A DNA stretch of 64,000 nt from Diospyros lotus. Taxonomy: Eukaryota; Streptophyta; Magnoliopsida; Ericales; Ebenaceae. Below are positions 38,101 through 51,400 of this stretch, one piece after another (within the stretch, counting starts at the first letter, position 1; each line of letters starts with the position of its first letter). The position numbers and the translations under genes were made by a program. A model generated the notes under the pieces. The model was not told the DNA's origin and ran no database searches. It was given only the letters and a program-made list of their open reading frames with translations. The DNA lies in contig NC_068350.1 of NCBI RefSeq assembly GCF_014633365.1, positions 563,001 to 627,000 of the forward strand, written 5' to 3'.

Positions 38101-39873
38101 TAGAATAATGGTTCTTTGTATCAATTCCCGAGATTTTGAAAATTTACACTTGTTCCCCAAACTTTTTAAAAATCGCACTTACACCCTGGGACCCTTAATT
38201 CCAAGAAATGCTTTATTTCTTCAAGAGCAATAACTAACAAAGATTTCAGGTATTGCAATAGGATTCTCTGCGCCCCTCCACCCACACACGCACACACACA
38301 AAACCCAATTTAACTTTGGTGCTTGTTTTCCTTTGTTTTTGTTTAATGATAAGCAAGAATCATACAGATTGGGTCACAACTTTTAAATTTTCCTAGAACT
38401 AGTTAAAGCAATACCAGATACATCAGGCCTGCCACAAAGGCTAAAGAATGTACTAGCAAAGTTTGCAAAATATAGATGTTCTGATAGGGTTGGAAAATTT
38501 TCTATGGTACCAGTCTTGGCTAATGGATTAAAAAGTAAAATAAAAACAATAGAGAAAGAGGATTAGCATCTCACTTTCAACCAACCCAGCTAGGCCAGGG
38601 CCCAAGGCCTTCCTTGAGGAGGTCACATTTTTAACTCTCTTCCATCGCTAAGATTGCGGTATCCTAGCATGGTGGAAAGTTTACTATCCCCATAACTCGT
38701 GCAATTTCAGGATGGTCTAGTATCTTAACATTTAGCAGAACGAATGATATATCAATAAATAATCCCACTGTCACACACACACACCCCATTATTCCAAATG
38801 CCAAATGTGCTTTCAGGCAGATATCACAAAAGAAAATTGAAACCAGGCCATCTTAGAGCAAATGCCCTGCTTCTGAAAAACAATAGGATCCCCATGATTT
38901 TGAAATTATCTACAGAATGAGATTTCAAAAGCAGACATGCGAAGAACACAGATAAGTAGGGTTAGGGAAGATGATGAGGGCAATGCATAATCTACTGGAA
39001 AAAAAGAAAACCATGCCACATTGTCATTCTGAAAGACGGAAATCAGATCCATCTGATGCAGAGGCATCAACTGGAATTGAGAATTACAAACTATATTAAC
39101 ATGATTCCATGAAGCAATGCCGCCTGTTTATTGGGTCGGAAATAATAAATTAAGTGAAATTGACAAATAGAAGGGGAACAGATGGGGGGAAAGGAGCAAA
39201 ACCTTTTGTAACGGTTATGGACGAGAACAACCAAAGGACTGATGTCCTTGAAAACGGTCTCTTCCCATTCTCTGGTGGTGATATCTTTGATGGGACGAAT
39301 ATAGTCGTCATCTTGCCACACCAATTCGTTTTCGCCATCACAATTCTCATCGTCGTCCTTGTTGACGTTCTTAATGGTGATCTTGTTGAAGAATTGGCCC
39401 AAGCTGAAACCCCAGCCATCAGCAGCAGCATCTTCGGGCCAATCAGGATCCTCCTCTTCCACCACTAGTGGATAATCGGCCAAGAGCTTTCGCAATTTGT
39501 TCTGCCTCTCGACGGGGTCGACCTCCTCTTGGACGTTAGGGTTCATATCAATCACTTGCCGAATCTTGCTTCTCCACTCTCGCCTCTCTTCCTCGTCCAT
39601 AAGTAAGGGACCATCAGAATCATCATCAGCTTCTGCTCCCTTTTTGTTTGCCAAACACGAGGGACGCAGCCGGGAAGGTGAATTTGAGGTAAAACTTTGG
39701 AGCTTCTTCCGGGAAAGCGCATCAATTTTGGTTGGGTTTTCTTTGAACCAATGACTATTAGTAGTTCCAGCAGTAGAAGCAAAGTAGCAATGATGGCAAG
39801 GGGAATTTTTTAAGGTTTTCTGTTTGGTGGGGCAGAAAAGATGCTGAAACCCTAGCGTCTGATGCAATGCCAT
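35118..39873 (-). CDS. MRL7L: MRL7/MRL7L-family chloroplast thioredoxin-fold protein
   Basis: Nuclear gene for a plastid protein with a degenerate thioredoxin fold. The Arabidopsis relatives MRL7 (also SVR4/ECB1) and MRL7-L affect plastid-encoded polymerase activity and greening. Exons: 39203-39873, 35530-35611, 35337-35448, 35118-35254, with GT-AG junctions and consistent phase, giving 333 aa. Residues 1 to about 75 look like a transit peptide rich in Ser, Thr and basic residues. An acidic helix-rich linker follows (MDEEERREWRSKIRQVID), then DYPLVVEEEDPDWPEDAAAD, YIRPIKDITTREWEETVF and VVLVHNRYKRPKENERM. The thioredoxin-like region is AVHIIWNCRLPSPRCVAIDA to FPELIFTKAGKILYREKAIR. There is no CxxC pair; cysteines occur only singly (WNC and PRC), so ordinary thioredoxin redox chemistry is unlikely at this site. 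Choice of MRL7L over MRL7 is inference from memory. Intron 1 (3.6 kb) contains a probable solo LTR. Confidence 0.88.
36559..38257 (+). mobile_element. Probable solo LTR in MRL7L intron 1
   Basis: A 1.7-kb block starting TGTAACACCCCG and ending GGTATTGCA, so its termini are imperfect inverted repeats (TGTAACACC against TGCAATACC). It is flanked by AGAGG (36554-36558) and ATAGG (38258-38262), a 4-of-5 match. TGTAACACCCCG is a start I associate with plant Ty3-type LTRs. The interior contains CTATTTATAG near 37871 and GC-rich stretches unlike the surrounding intron. No second copy or internal domain is present. The end call would need a genome-wide repeat comparison. Confidence 0.55.
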
Positions 39874-41000
39874 TTCTGCAATGAGAGAGAGATGAACGTC
39901 AGAACGCTAATCTAAACTAAAACCCAGACAGACAAGACAGCGGGAAAAAACTAAGGGTAAATTACATCTAGACACCGTAACATTTGACTTTTCGCCAGGT
40001 ATCCCCCACAATTATTGGAAATTCTGCAAAACGTCAGGTTACATTCCGAAAAGTAGTATTAAAGGTAATAATATTAATGCTCAATTGATATTATCTTATT
40101 TTGATCATCTTTAGTCACTCTTGGCTTATTATCAACACCATTATTCTCCACATACATTAGCCCACTATTTATTTAGGCTACCATCCATCAATCTCCACAT
40201 CAACATCTCACTTGGACCTAGCTTCACTCTAAAAAGTCTCCCACAAAATCAAAACCAAACTAATTTAACTATCTAATTGAATTAAGATTCTCTTTTATAA
40301 TTAAAAAAAAATTAATATCGATCTAAAACCACTTCCTAAAATTTAACAATCAAGCCAAATCTTGATAAATTTAAAATTTTCTTAAAAAAAAAAAAGTTCT
40401 TAAAATTAAGTCTAATCTTTTCAAATTTGTTTAAGATCACAATCCTGAGTGATATCCAACAAAGAGATATAATATTAAGCAAATGAATACCGTTCAATTA
40501 CTATAAATAAAAGAAAATATTTTTTTAAAAACAACCAAATCCAACCTAAACAAACGAGCATTAGTCTCAAATACCCAACCTAATTGGCTAATTCCATACC
40601 AAACCCATTTAACTTCCAAGGGGATACATACATACAGGCTCATAAACGAGCACAAAACTTAATCCAAGTACAGTACAGTTTTTTTTTTTAATTTAATTTG
40701 GGTCAGAATAAGGTTGAATAATGCTAAATAGCAAAATTTTGTTAAAATACAGAGAATACAACCCTTGAGACTTGAATCCATAATTGCATTTGCATCACTC
40801 TACTCAAAACTATAGTCCTGCATTTCTAGCCACATTAAAAATAAAACACAGCCAAAACACTGCATTTCAAATTCAACGACCATTGCATTTTGCCCAACCA
40901 CCTGACCTCTTCACTTGACAAGAAGGTCCCGTTTTCTTATACCAGCCGCATCTATAGATAAAACCTGGCACAAACACAACTATGCAACCAACCCCTACCA
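39874..41000. other. Intergenic region upstream of MRL7L and downstream of DapB
   Basis: The segment next to 39873 is the 5' leader and promoter side of MRL7L on the minus strand; no clear TATA box was located. The segment next to 41000 should contain the DapB 3' UTR. Between them lies A+T-rich DNA with A and T runs and no credible frame. The sequence from about 39955 (GGGTAAATTACATCTAGAC) resembles one end of the MITE at 33856. Confidence 0.5.
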
Positions 41001-44000
41001 TCATCGCATGTTGCCTTCACGCAAGACATCGATCATGTCGTAGATTCGCTTATCTGCCTTTGATCGAACCTGCATTGAAGACGCAAGTGAATATGTACTA
41101 CCATCAGACAACAGAAGTAATAGCGCATTAACATGCACATTATTATGAATTCTTGTACCTATCTAAGTGTAGAAGTAAAAAAGATAATCTACATAGGAAA
41201 AAGATAGGAGCACGGGCACCTTCTGAGCAAGAAAAATTGTAGCATCAACAGTACCCTCTGCATATATTGATCTGCCACAAACATTATGTTGAAACTCGAA
41301 TGAAACTCTGCACAAAAGCAAGAAGAAATAAGTTCAATGCTCACATGGCGATGAGGGATTATGAGGGCAAGGCACTTTTCAGTTTTTTATTTATTTTTGG
41401 TGGGAGGGCGGGGGGTTGAGAGAAAACCTTACGTTTTATCAGGTGATGTCAGATGGTACATATGAAATGCATGACCAGATAGATGCTCCTCTGGCACACC
41501 CACCATCTCAATTTGTTGTCGTGGATCCCGTATCATTTGTATCTGATTGGATAATATCCAAAAGATTTGATGAAGAAGCCAGTTAAACCAGAAAGAAAGG
41601 TGTTCTTTTGTCAATGGTTTTTACTTTTTCAGATGACTAAAGCAGTAAATGAGAGAAGGCAAAACTGTTACAGATAAAACAAATTGCTACAAAATTCAGC
41701 CAGAGGGAACTATTACAGAGAACATTGCTTATCCATACCTGTATTAATACGAACTCTTTTGATTAACTTAACATGATGAGCTGGCCATGAATAGAACAAA
41801 CAAATAGAAATACAATTTACCTACCTAAAAAAAACAAAGTCTCCATCAACCCTTCAATATCAAATTCACTTCACCAGTGCACATTCTAGACCCTATGCAC
41901 CTCTATTTTTGAAAATTCAAGGCATGCATTTCTAAACCTTGTGCCTAAAAGTAGGAGAATTATCTCTTTGACTATGAGAATTGAAGAAGAGAATTTCAAG
42001 GCCATGAGGGCCAACTTAAAAGAGATAAATGCCATGATGGCTGCCATATATTTGAGCAGTGATACAAAACTTTTGTGCCACATTAAGGAAGAGATTCAAA
42101 GCAGCAGGCTGCAGGACACCAACTTTGCTAGACACTATAAGCTGTGCATACAATAGCTTTCAGCTAGAGGATTCAAGCCCAGTTGGCACTGAAACATAAA
42201 TGGACTATTAGGAAGGTTAACAGACACCAGAAATTGGTGAAATGGGACCTCCCGCTGTGGGGGTACAAGACATTAACTACCCACGCCCTGGAACCAGAGC
42301 CATAACCTGTCCAAGGGTTATAAGCGTTGTCAGAACTAACCATGACCATTAGATATAACACAAGGTCCAAGCACTTCCATAGGATATGTGTCAGTGCTTG
42401 GTAAGTTATAAGCTAACCTGCAAGCTGAGAATTAAGGACTCCATTACTTTTACCTCAAACTTCTTCACTTACAGTGCACATTTCTATTTTCTAATCCATT
42501 TCATGTCTTATCTTAGTCTCCCTACAGGAATTCCAATCCTAGCCATGGGAGAATAAGGTTTGGCCCCCACCAACTTCTGGTTCTTCTATGTTTTCATTGT
42601 AGGGATCCTAGGCAGGAACCCTACTGACTACTCCTATATGTGGGGCTCCAAGGTACAAAATGCATGGTATTCGAGAGGCAAATCTTCCCTTGGGATGGGC
42701 ACCAATATTTCTCATTAAATCACATTTCAAATTTCCACAATCCCATTTGACACTCCTGAAGGGTACAGCTAGGACCAGTCCCTCCACTCTATAAGAAACT
42801 CCACCATCACTTCACTCCTACAAGAATGACTCCATTGGCCATTTCTCGTAACACCACAACCACCCAACATTAGTCCATGGCTAAGGTTTCCATGCAGGTC
42901 CCATGCAATTCTTTAAGGCTTGGCCTATGCACATGATCCCAATACCTGAATCAAACCCAGTGGCAAGCCTATGTCGCATCTTTATTTTCTAAGTGACTTA
43001 ATCTAGCTAGTGTTACTTTATCTTGACCTTTATAGGTTCGCTATGATATGAACCCTAACAACTCATTGCCAACATATCGCATTGTTAATATTGTTCCATA
43101 CTGGCTAGTATGTCCCATACTGTTCCAGAAAACGATGCACTCCAGACCTTATTCTATCCTAGCCATATTGCAAGCTGAAAACAAGCAATACTGAGGTACC
43201 GCCCAATACCCCCAAACAAGACCCAAATTCCAACTTCACATTTCACTTTCTTTTTTGTTTTTGGCTCACACTCGCACTTCCTTCTCACAGCAAAACCATC
43301 GTCCTCCTTTACTGTCACAACCCTCACCTCAAGCTCAAATCTACCACCAACCTTGCCTTCTCACCATCGGCACCTCTATATTATGTAAGTTTTTTTTTTT
43401 TTTCCATTGCAATCGCAGCTTCGCCTTTGTTTTGAACCAGAGACTAGATTGGTCACTGTTTCAACCAACCAAATACCATGGGCCTCTGGTCACTCTAAAG
43501 CTGCTGCTCCCTCCCTCCCTCCCTTCATGGTTGAACCATGCCCAGCCAATTCTGCCGGGTGTTATATGCTGGCCCGACTAGGTTACCAGCTGATCGCTGG
43601 TTTAACTAGTTGAACTGGCCAGCCAGGTTTTAACAACATTGTAATGAGTCCATTTAAGAGTTAAATGGTGGCCTAAAACATAACCAAATATTGGGTATTA
43701 ATTAGGGGTAATAAAGGAAGGATTAGTGCACAATCAAAGCCTAAGCAAATAGGCTCAGGCAGAATGCTAATGACGGGAATTTCAGCCGTTGAGGTTTGCA
43801 TTCAAAAGCCTAAAACAGTCCCTCAATGGTAGGACAAACACCTTAAGTTGAGGGTTAAAGGTTGGACTTATAGCTTAAATTGTAAAGTGGAAGGTTGAGA
43901 ATAAAAGAAAGCTTGGGTGGGTCATTCACTTACTTGCAGGTGGGCTGTTGGGTCGGATTTAAATGGGTTGAATCTTGCTACATTTTGGCGGCAAATTCTA

Positions 44001-45382
44001 CTGGTCTGGGGTTAAGAAAAGGCCGGTCTTGATTTTAGTGCATAATCGAATCGTAAGCAACTAGGCTCATGCAGAATGCTAGTGATGGGAATTTCAGCCA
44101 TTGAGGTTTGCGTTCTAAAGCCTAAAACAGTCCCTCAATGGTAGGATAAACACCTTAAGTTGAGGGTTAAAGGTTGGACTTATAGCTTAAATTGTAAAGT
44201 GGAGGGTTGAGAATAAAAGAAAGCTTGGGTGGGTCATTCACTTACTTGCAGGTGGGCTGTTGGGTCGGATTTAAATGGGTTGAATCTTGCTACATTTTGC
44301 TGGCAAATTCTACTGGTTTGGGGTTAAGAAAAGGTCAGCCTTGATTTGGGCTTGAATTGAATAAGAAATGGCTTGAAATTTGGGCTTAAGTGAAACCCTA
44401 GGTAATAAAACAGTCATCGCTATCTTGAGTCCATTTTCTGAAGTGTATTGTACTGTTATTTACACCCAAGTGGCATTTAAAAGAAGCCCGAGGCCAAATT
44501 TGAGTCAAGTCCAAGTTGGGTAAATTAAATCGGCCTAAGGATTTTTAAAAAGGATGCTAGGACCCAAATTTGAAATAAAGGCACAAACCTTCAATAAACT
44601 TAAGTCCACAGTGGAACTAGCTAGAGCTGACCCAAATAAATTAAATTGACCCAATAGGACAACTCAAGTAGCTAATCCATGATTGGGGGAAGTTCACTTA
44701 GGTTAGGGGGTTAAGGCAGTTAACTTAACTTAGGTTGGCTAAGTGGTAACTCTAGCATGGTTAGGTTGTTAACCTTGTGTGGGTTAATCAACTCTAGTTA
44801 GGTTAAAAGTGAAGTTAGGAAATGAATTATAAATTAATAAACAAATAATATAATATAATATAATATAATATATATGATATAAACTAAATAAATAATTAAA
44901 TTAAAAAAATGAGCATACCCAAAAGGAAGGGTCACCACATTGGGGGAGGGGTCATATTTGTATGTATGCTTCCCCCTGCTTGTTTCTTAGAGAGGTGGTT
45001 TCCACAACTCAAAACCTTGAGGTTCTAATCACAAAAGAAAAACCTTACCATCAAGGCTCGCCCTCAAACTAAACCCAGCCCCTAAGCACCAAAATATATA
45101 TAATTATATATATATATATCTAAGGTCCTTAAAACCCATTATTACATAAAATAAGAGTGTCATCTACAAAGAGGAGATGGGAAATAGAAACACCCTCCAC
45201 AAAAGAACACACATGAAAGTTGAAAAAACACTTAACCCTCTTAATCCTATTCGCCATCAACCTAAAGATTCCAGAACAATGAAAAAAAATGAGATAAGAG
45301 GTACCCTTGCTCAATCATCTAGAGCTAGAAACAAACAAAAAGAAAGAAAGAAAAAATCAATTAGGAGTCCTATTCACCAACA

Positions 45383-45413
<31 letters not shown>

Positions 45414-48400
45414 AAAATCTGGTAACACACCTGATCCATTTCAAAGGAAACACCTAGTTTCTGAAAGCATGAGATGACGTTTTTGGCAGTTCCAGACGTG
45501 TCCAATTTGCTAGCTTGATGAGATTCCATCACCTGAAAAATTAGATGAATAATCAGGCCTAACACTAGTAATTTTCATATTCATTCAATGGCCACGGTGA
45601 AACAGTAGTTTCACAGTTGGAATAGAAGAAAACACAAGAGATGAAAAGTACCTCGAGAGATTTTATTCAAAACACAATGAATAATACAAACTGAAAACAA
45701 ACTGATCCTTATATACAACAAATGAATGAGACGCTGCATAACTAATCATTACAACAAATATAACAAACAATCAGCTGTAACTGAAAGCACAAATTACAGC
45801 CTACTACCAACAGCTTATATCCTTTACATTCCCCCTCAAATCAAGCTCCGTAGATGATGATAAGATAGATTTTCCAGAACTGTTAAGCAACAGACTTTCT
45901 GTTAAAGCAGCAGAAGGACCAGTACTGACATTAGACATAGGAGATCTCTTGAGGCCCAACTTGGTACACAAAAACACAAACTTGTCTCTGGATAAACCCT
46001 TTGTAAAAATAACAGCCACTTGATGCACTGTAGGGACATATCGAACATCAACATCTCCACTTTCAACCTTTTCTCTAACAAAATGCACATCAATCTCAAT
46101 GTGCTTTGTTCTAGAATGAAACACAGGATTCTCAGCCATACTTTTGGCTGCTAAATTGTCATACCAAAGAACTGGAGTTTGAGTGCAAGAATGACCTAAC
46201 TCAGACAACAGTGATTTTAACCACAAAATCTCAGTTACACCTTGGGCAACTGTCCTATACTCAGCTTCACCCACTGATCTTGCAACTACGGACTGTTTTC
46301 TGGAACCCCAAATAATCAGATTGCAGCCAAAAATACACATAGTCCATTGGTCGATTTCCTAGTCACTTTGCACCCTGCATGATCAGCATCGGTGTAGATA
46401 GTCAAGGACATATCCATACCAAGATTAACAGTTCCTTTAAGGTACCGCAGCAACCTTTTGCAGGCCAGCCAGTGTTGCTGCCTAGGAGAAGAGAGAAATT
46501 GACTTAATTTGTTGACTATAAAGGCTATATCAGGCCAAGTGTAGGATAGGTATTGAAGTGACCCAACAATAATTCTGTAAAATGATGGATCCTGAAACAT
46601 CTCACCTTCATCTGTCAAAGATATACCAGAAGTCACAGGTGTGCTACATGGTTTACAGTCTTGCATTGAAGCCTTTTTCAACAAATCCAAGGTGTATTTA
46701 GACTGTGTAAGATATATACCAGTGGAATTTCGGTATGCTTCAAAACCCAAAAAATAATTAACCGAACCTAGGGTTTTGAGAGCAAAATGAGTATCCAGAT
46801 CATGTATACACCCTTGTAAGGCCAAAGAATCTGAACCAGTTATGAGAATATCATCCACATACACCAAGACAAATAGCACATACTTAGGGTTTCTCTTTAT
46901 GAAAAGTGAAACATCAGAAACTGCCCTCTTGAAACCCCAATTTTGTAAAGATGATTTCAATTTTGTGTACCAAGCTCTAGGAGCCTGTTTAAGGCCATAA
47001 AGAGACTTTTTCAATCAACAAACATGTGTGAGAAAATCTGAATCAACAAAACCTTCCGGTTGTTTCATAAAAACTGCTTCGTTAAGATCACCATTTAAGA
47101 AAACATTATTTACATCAACTTGTTGGATATCCCAACCAAAGGAGACAGCTAAGGAGAATAAAATCCTGATAGTAGGAGCTTTTATAACAGGACTAAAGGT
47201 TTCAGCAAAGTCAATTCCAGGGTTTTGAAGAAAACCCTTTACCACTAGTCTAGCCTTGGGCTTAAGAATGGAGCCATCATGATTATATTTAATTCGAAAA
47301 ACCCACTTGCTGTCAATCAAGTTCATCTCAGATGAAAAGGGAACCAATTCCCATGTCTTATTTCTTTGAAGTGTTGTATACTCAGCATTCATAGCATCAA
47401 TCCATTTAGAGTCTAAGAAAGCCTCTTGAACTGAATTAGGTTCAGCAGAACTTACCAAATCATGAGGTGAAGAAACAACTAGATGTTTAGATTTTGACCT
47501 TGTAATCATAGGATGAATTGAAGAGGCAGGAACAGTTTTTGGAAAAGATGGTTGTGGCAAAGACTACAGCTGATTTAAAGAATGTAGCTGATTTTTACAG
47601 TTAGGTGCTGAACAATTTGCAGTTATATTTTGAGAAGATTCAACAGGTAAGGAATTATTAGGAGTTGGAATACGAGACTATGCTACTCGAGGGTTGGAAG
47701 AACAGCTAGGAAAGGACCGAATAGACTGAAGTACAGAAGTAGATTGACCAGACGAACTTATCTGAGGGGAATAAGGAGATAAATTTGGAAACAACTTAGA
47801 AAAGGGAAATTCATCAGCATTGAACTGAACATGTCTAGACACATAAACTCTTCCTGACGGATGCAAGCACCGATATCCAGCTTGAACATAGCTATACCCG
47901 AGGAACACACATTTAGTAGAATGAAATTGAAACTTATGCTTGTTATAGGGTCGAAGAAAAGGAAAACAAGCACATCCAAATGGTTGCAATTGCATGTAAT
48001 TGGGCTGTTTATTAAGGAGAATCTCAAACGGAGACTTAAACTGAAGAATTGATGTAGGCAACAAATTTATGATATAAATAGTAGTTTTAAAAGTTTCTAC
48101 CCAAAACTTTAAGGGCATATGAGCATGGACTAACAAGGTAAGACCCATTTCAGCAATGTGTCGGTGTTTTCTTTCTATTACACCATTCTGTTGATGTGTA
48201 TGAGGACAAGTGAATCGAATTTGAATACCACAAGAGGTAAGATAGGGTATAAAAGCCTTAAATTCACCACCATTATCGGTTTGAAGAGCTTTTAGTTTGG
48301 AGTGGTATCACAATTCAGCAAACATATGAAAGGTTTTGAAAACAGCTAAGGCATCAGATTTTTGTTTCAACGGGTATAACTATGTATATCTAGTGCAAGC

Positions 48401-51400
48401 ATCAACAAACACTATGTAATACTTAAACCCCTCAGTAGACAGAACTGGAGCAGGACCCCACAAGTCCGAATAGATTAACTCTTAAGGGATTCTTTGCAGT
48501 AATTTGACAATTTGCAAAAGGAAGTTGATGCATTTTGCCTATTTTACAAGAATCACAAAAGGAGAGATTCAAATTTGAACAAGGAACACCAATTTTATTC
48601 AATATCAATTGAAGAATACGAGATGAGGGATGTCCTAACTTGGCATGCCACTGCTGACCAATTTTAGGAACATTCGAAGATACATGAAAAGAAGACAAAC
48701 TGGACAAAGAGGAAAAAAAATTTCCTTTACATTTATTTGAAGAAACAACATGTGCAGAATTAACACTAGAGGCTGGTGTCCTTGACTCAACAGCAAAAAC
48801 AGCTTTAGCACCAGCATGATCAAATGCTGAAGTAAGCTGATAAAGACCATCTTTAAGTATCCCTCGAATTAGCACTTGTCCGGATCCCTTGTCCTTAAGA
48901 AAACAAGAATCAAAATGAAATTCAGCAATTAAGTTGTGATCTTTAGTAAGCTGAGAGACACTAATGAGATTCTTTTTCATGTGTGGAACATGAAGAACAT
49001 TAGACAAAGAAATGAAAGACTTAGGAGTAGTTTGTGTATATAATGGACTAAGGCCAATGTTTGAAATAGAAAGTTTCTTACCATTGCCAACTACAACCTT
49101 GTCATTTCCACTTTAAGGAGAGTGAAGAGAAAGATTGCTAAGATTCGAGGTAATGTGATTTGTGGCTCCAGAGTCCACAATCCAAGAAGGATCACTGTGA
49201 TAGGATGATATAGAAGAAAATTGAGAGGGTTCGGGAGACTGAGGCAAATAGCCATAATAAGTTCCTGGATCAGACCCTGTCTCAGTCAAGTAGGCTTCAT
49301 TAGAACCTATGGAATGAGCTAGAAATGACTGGAACCAGACTACGGCACACCATTTCCTCTACCAAATTGTGAACCACCAAAATTTTGAGAAGGAAAATTT
49401 CTCTGAAAATTCCGATCAAATCTATGATAGCATCGGTCAGCAAAATGACCAGGCTTCCCACATAATTGACAGTAAAACTTTTTGCCTGAAAATCTGCCAT
49501 GTCCTCGTCCTCCTCTAAAGGAACCTCATCTATTTGAACCTCCTCTACTCATTCCATTTTCATTTTTAGACCACTGAGAGGCTAGATTCACATTTATAGA
49601 ATCACAGCCAGAGACAGAAGAATTAGACACATCTTTAGCAGCAAGCCTTTGTTCATGCATCAGTAACAAGTATTGAACCTTTTCTAAATTTATTTCATCC
49701 ATTTGATATGTAACAACACTCACAATTGTCTCATAATCACTGTCCAATCCATGTAATATAGCCATCAGTAACTCTTTGTCGTTTAAAGGTTCTCCGATTG
49801 TAGCTAAGGCATGTCTTATTGTTTTGATTTTCAGCATGTAATCATTTATAGACAAATCATTCTTCTTCATAGATCTAAGCTGTTGTTTCAATTGGAAGGA
49901 TTTGGCTATAGTTTGTTGTGAATAAAGATTTTCAAGAACACTCCAAACTTCAGTAAAAGTTTCACAATGAATAACTTGTGCCAAAACTTCTTTATCGATA
50001 GTAGAAAACAACCAGCCTAGAAGTAATTGATCTAACCTTATCCAATTTAGATATTCAAGATTCACAACCTGAGCCTCACGATCGAAAGTTTTAGAATCGC
50101 ATATGTACTTCGACGGAGCTGGAGACTTGTTGATGTATGGCAGCAAGTCGAACGCTCTGATCATAGCCAATATCTGAGCTTTCCAGAACAGATAATTTCC
50201 ATAATCGAGTTTGATCGGAACATAGTTAAACGATTTCGCTACTACTGTAAAGTCAGATTGAGACGCCGATAACAACGCAGAAGAGGAGTTAGGTATCGAT
50301 GTAGAGAACGGACTGAAATCACGATTTGAAGCCATTGACGTTAGTCGCTTGGCTCTAATACCATGAAACAGTAGTTTCACAGTCGGAATAGAAGAAAACG
50401 CAAGAAATGAAAAGTACCTCGAGAGATTTTATTCAAAACAGAATGAATAATACAAACTGAAAACAAATTGATCCTTATATACAACAAATTAATGAGACGC
50501 TGCCTAACTGCCTAACTAATCATTACAACAAATATAACCAACAATCAGCTGTAACTGAAAGCACAAATTACAGCCTACTACCGACAGCTTATATCCTTTA
50601 CACACGGAACATCTTCCAGTCCATTATATAAATTTGTAGCAAATTCGTGTGCTCAGCTGAACAAATAACTTCTTTACTAAATTTCTGAATAAATATCAGT
50701 CTCCAATGGAATAAAATCACCTGAATAAAAGAAGAGACACAATGCAGCCAACCCCACGTGGTGGGATAAAGGCTTGGTATGTTGTTGTTGTAAAAAGTAG
50801 AGATACAATCATAAATAAAGAATATTGAACTTGGCAAGTCCTATTTTAGAGTTAGCAGATTCCTGATGCTGCCCTCCTCGCCAGTGAGTGTGTTGATGCA
50901 TCTTAAAAGGCTCTCTTTCAGTTCTTTTTTGCAAGCCTAACATTGGGAAGGCTGTGATGATGTGGGCTGAATTTTTCTTGTACATAGAATATGCAGTTAC
51001 ATCCTGAATGGAAAGATCAGATTCAACATCATATGTCCTCTGTTAAGTTCTTTCCCCTGTCCCTTGAGATTTCTTAAATAGCTGGAGGGATATTAGATAA
51101 GGGAATCCTTAATCTACTTTTCATTTTGGTAACGGAGGATCTTAGTCTTTAGTCTCTTGAACGACATCTTTTGCTTAGATTTCAGGGTTTCAGGTTGTTT
51201 AGGAGTGTGCATCACTGTGTCTCATCTTCTATTAACAGAGGAGAAGCTTCTGTTTAGTGAGACATCATGTAGAGAGTTGTAAAACATACTTTTCCTTTGT
51301 TTTGAGGCCCTTCTTGGCTAATGCATTAATTTGTCTGAAAGAGCAATTATTCTGTTAGGGGAGGTGGATAATTTTCCTGATTTGATGGGTACTCTTAATT

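Larger units (their letters stand above)
45598..50602 (-). mobile_element. Ty1/copia LTR retrotransposon, nearly complete but inactivated
   Basis: A 5005-bp minus-oriented element in the 18-kb DapB intron. Its LTRs (45598-45828, 231 bp; 50364-50602, 239 bp) both start TGAAACAGTAG and end CCTTTACA. A perfect 5-bp duplication CACGG flanks it (45593-45597 and 50603-50607). The minus-strand primer site beside 50364 is TGGTATTAGAGC and the purine tract beside 45828 is TTTGAGGGGGA. Gag, protease, integrase, reverse transcriptase and RNase H follow in copia order. The LTRs differ by about nine substitutions and one 8-bp gain, roughly 4 per cent, so it is fairly young, yet several in-frame stops and a frame change disable it. 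Small size and short LTRs suggest the Ale lineage (inference). Confidence 0.93.

Noticed and set aside
43255..43581. 108-codon plus-strand frame in a DapB intron
   Set aside because: It contains low-complexity T-run phenylalanines and no motif; probably chance.
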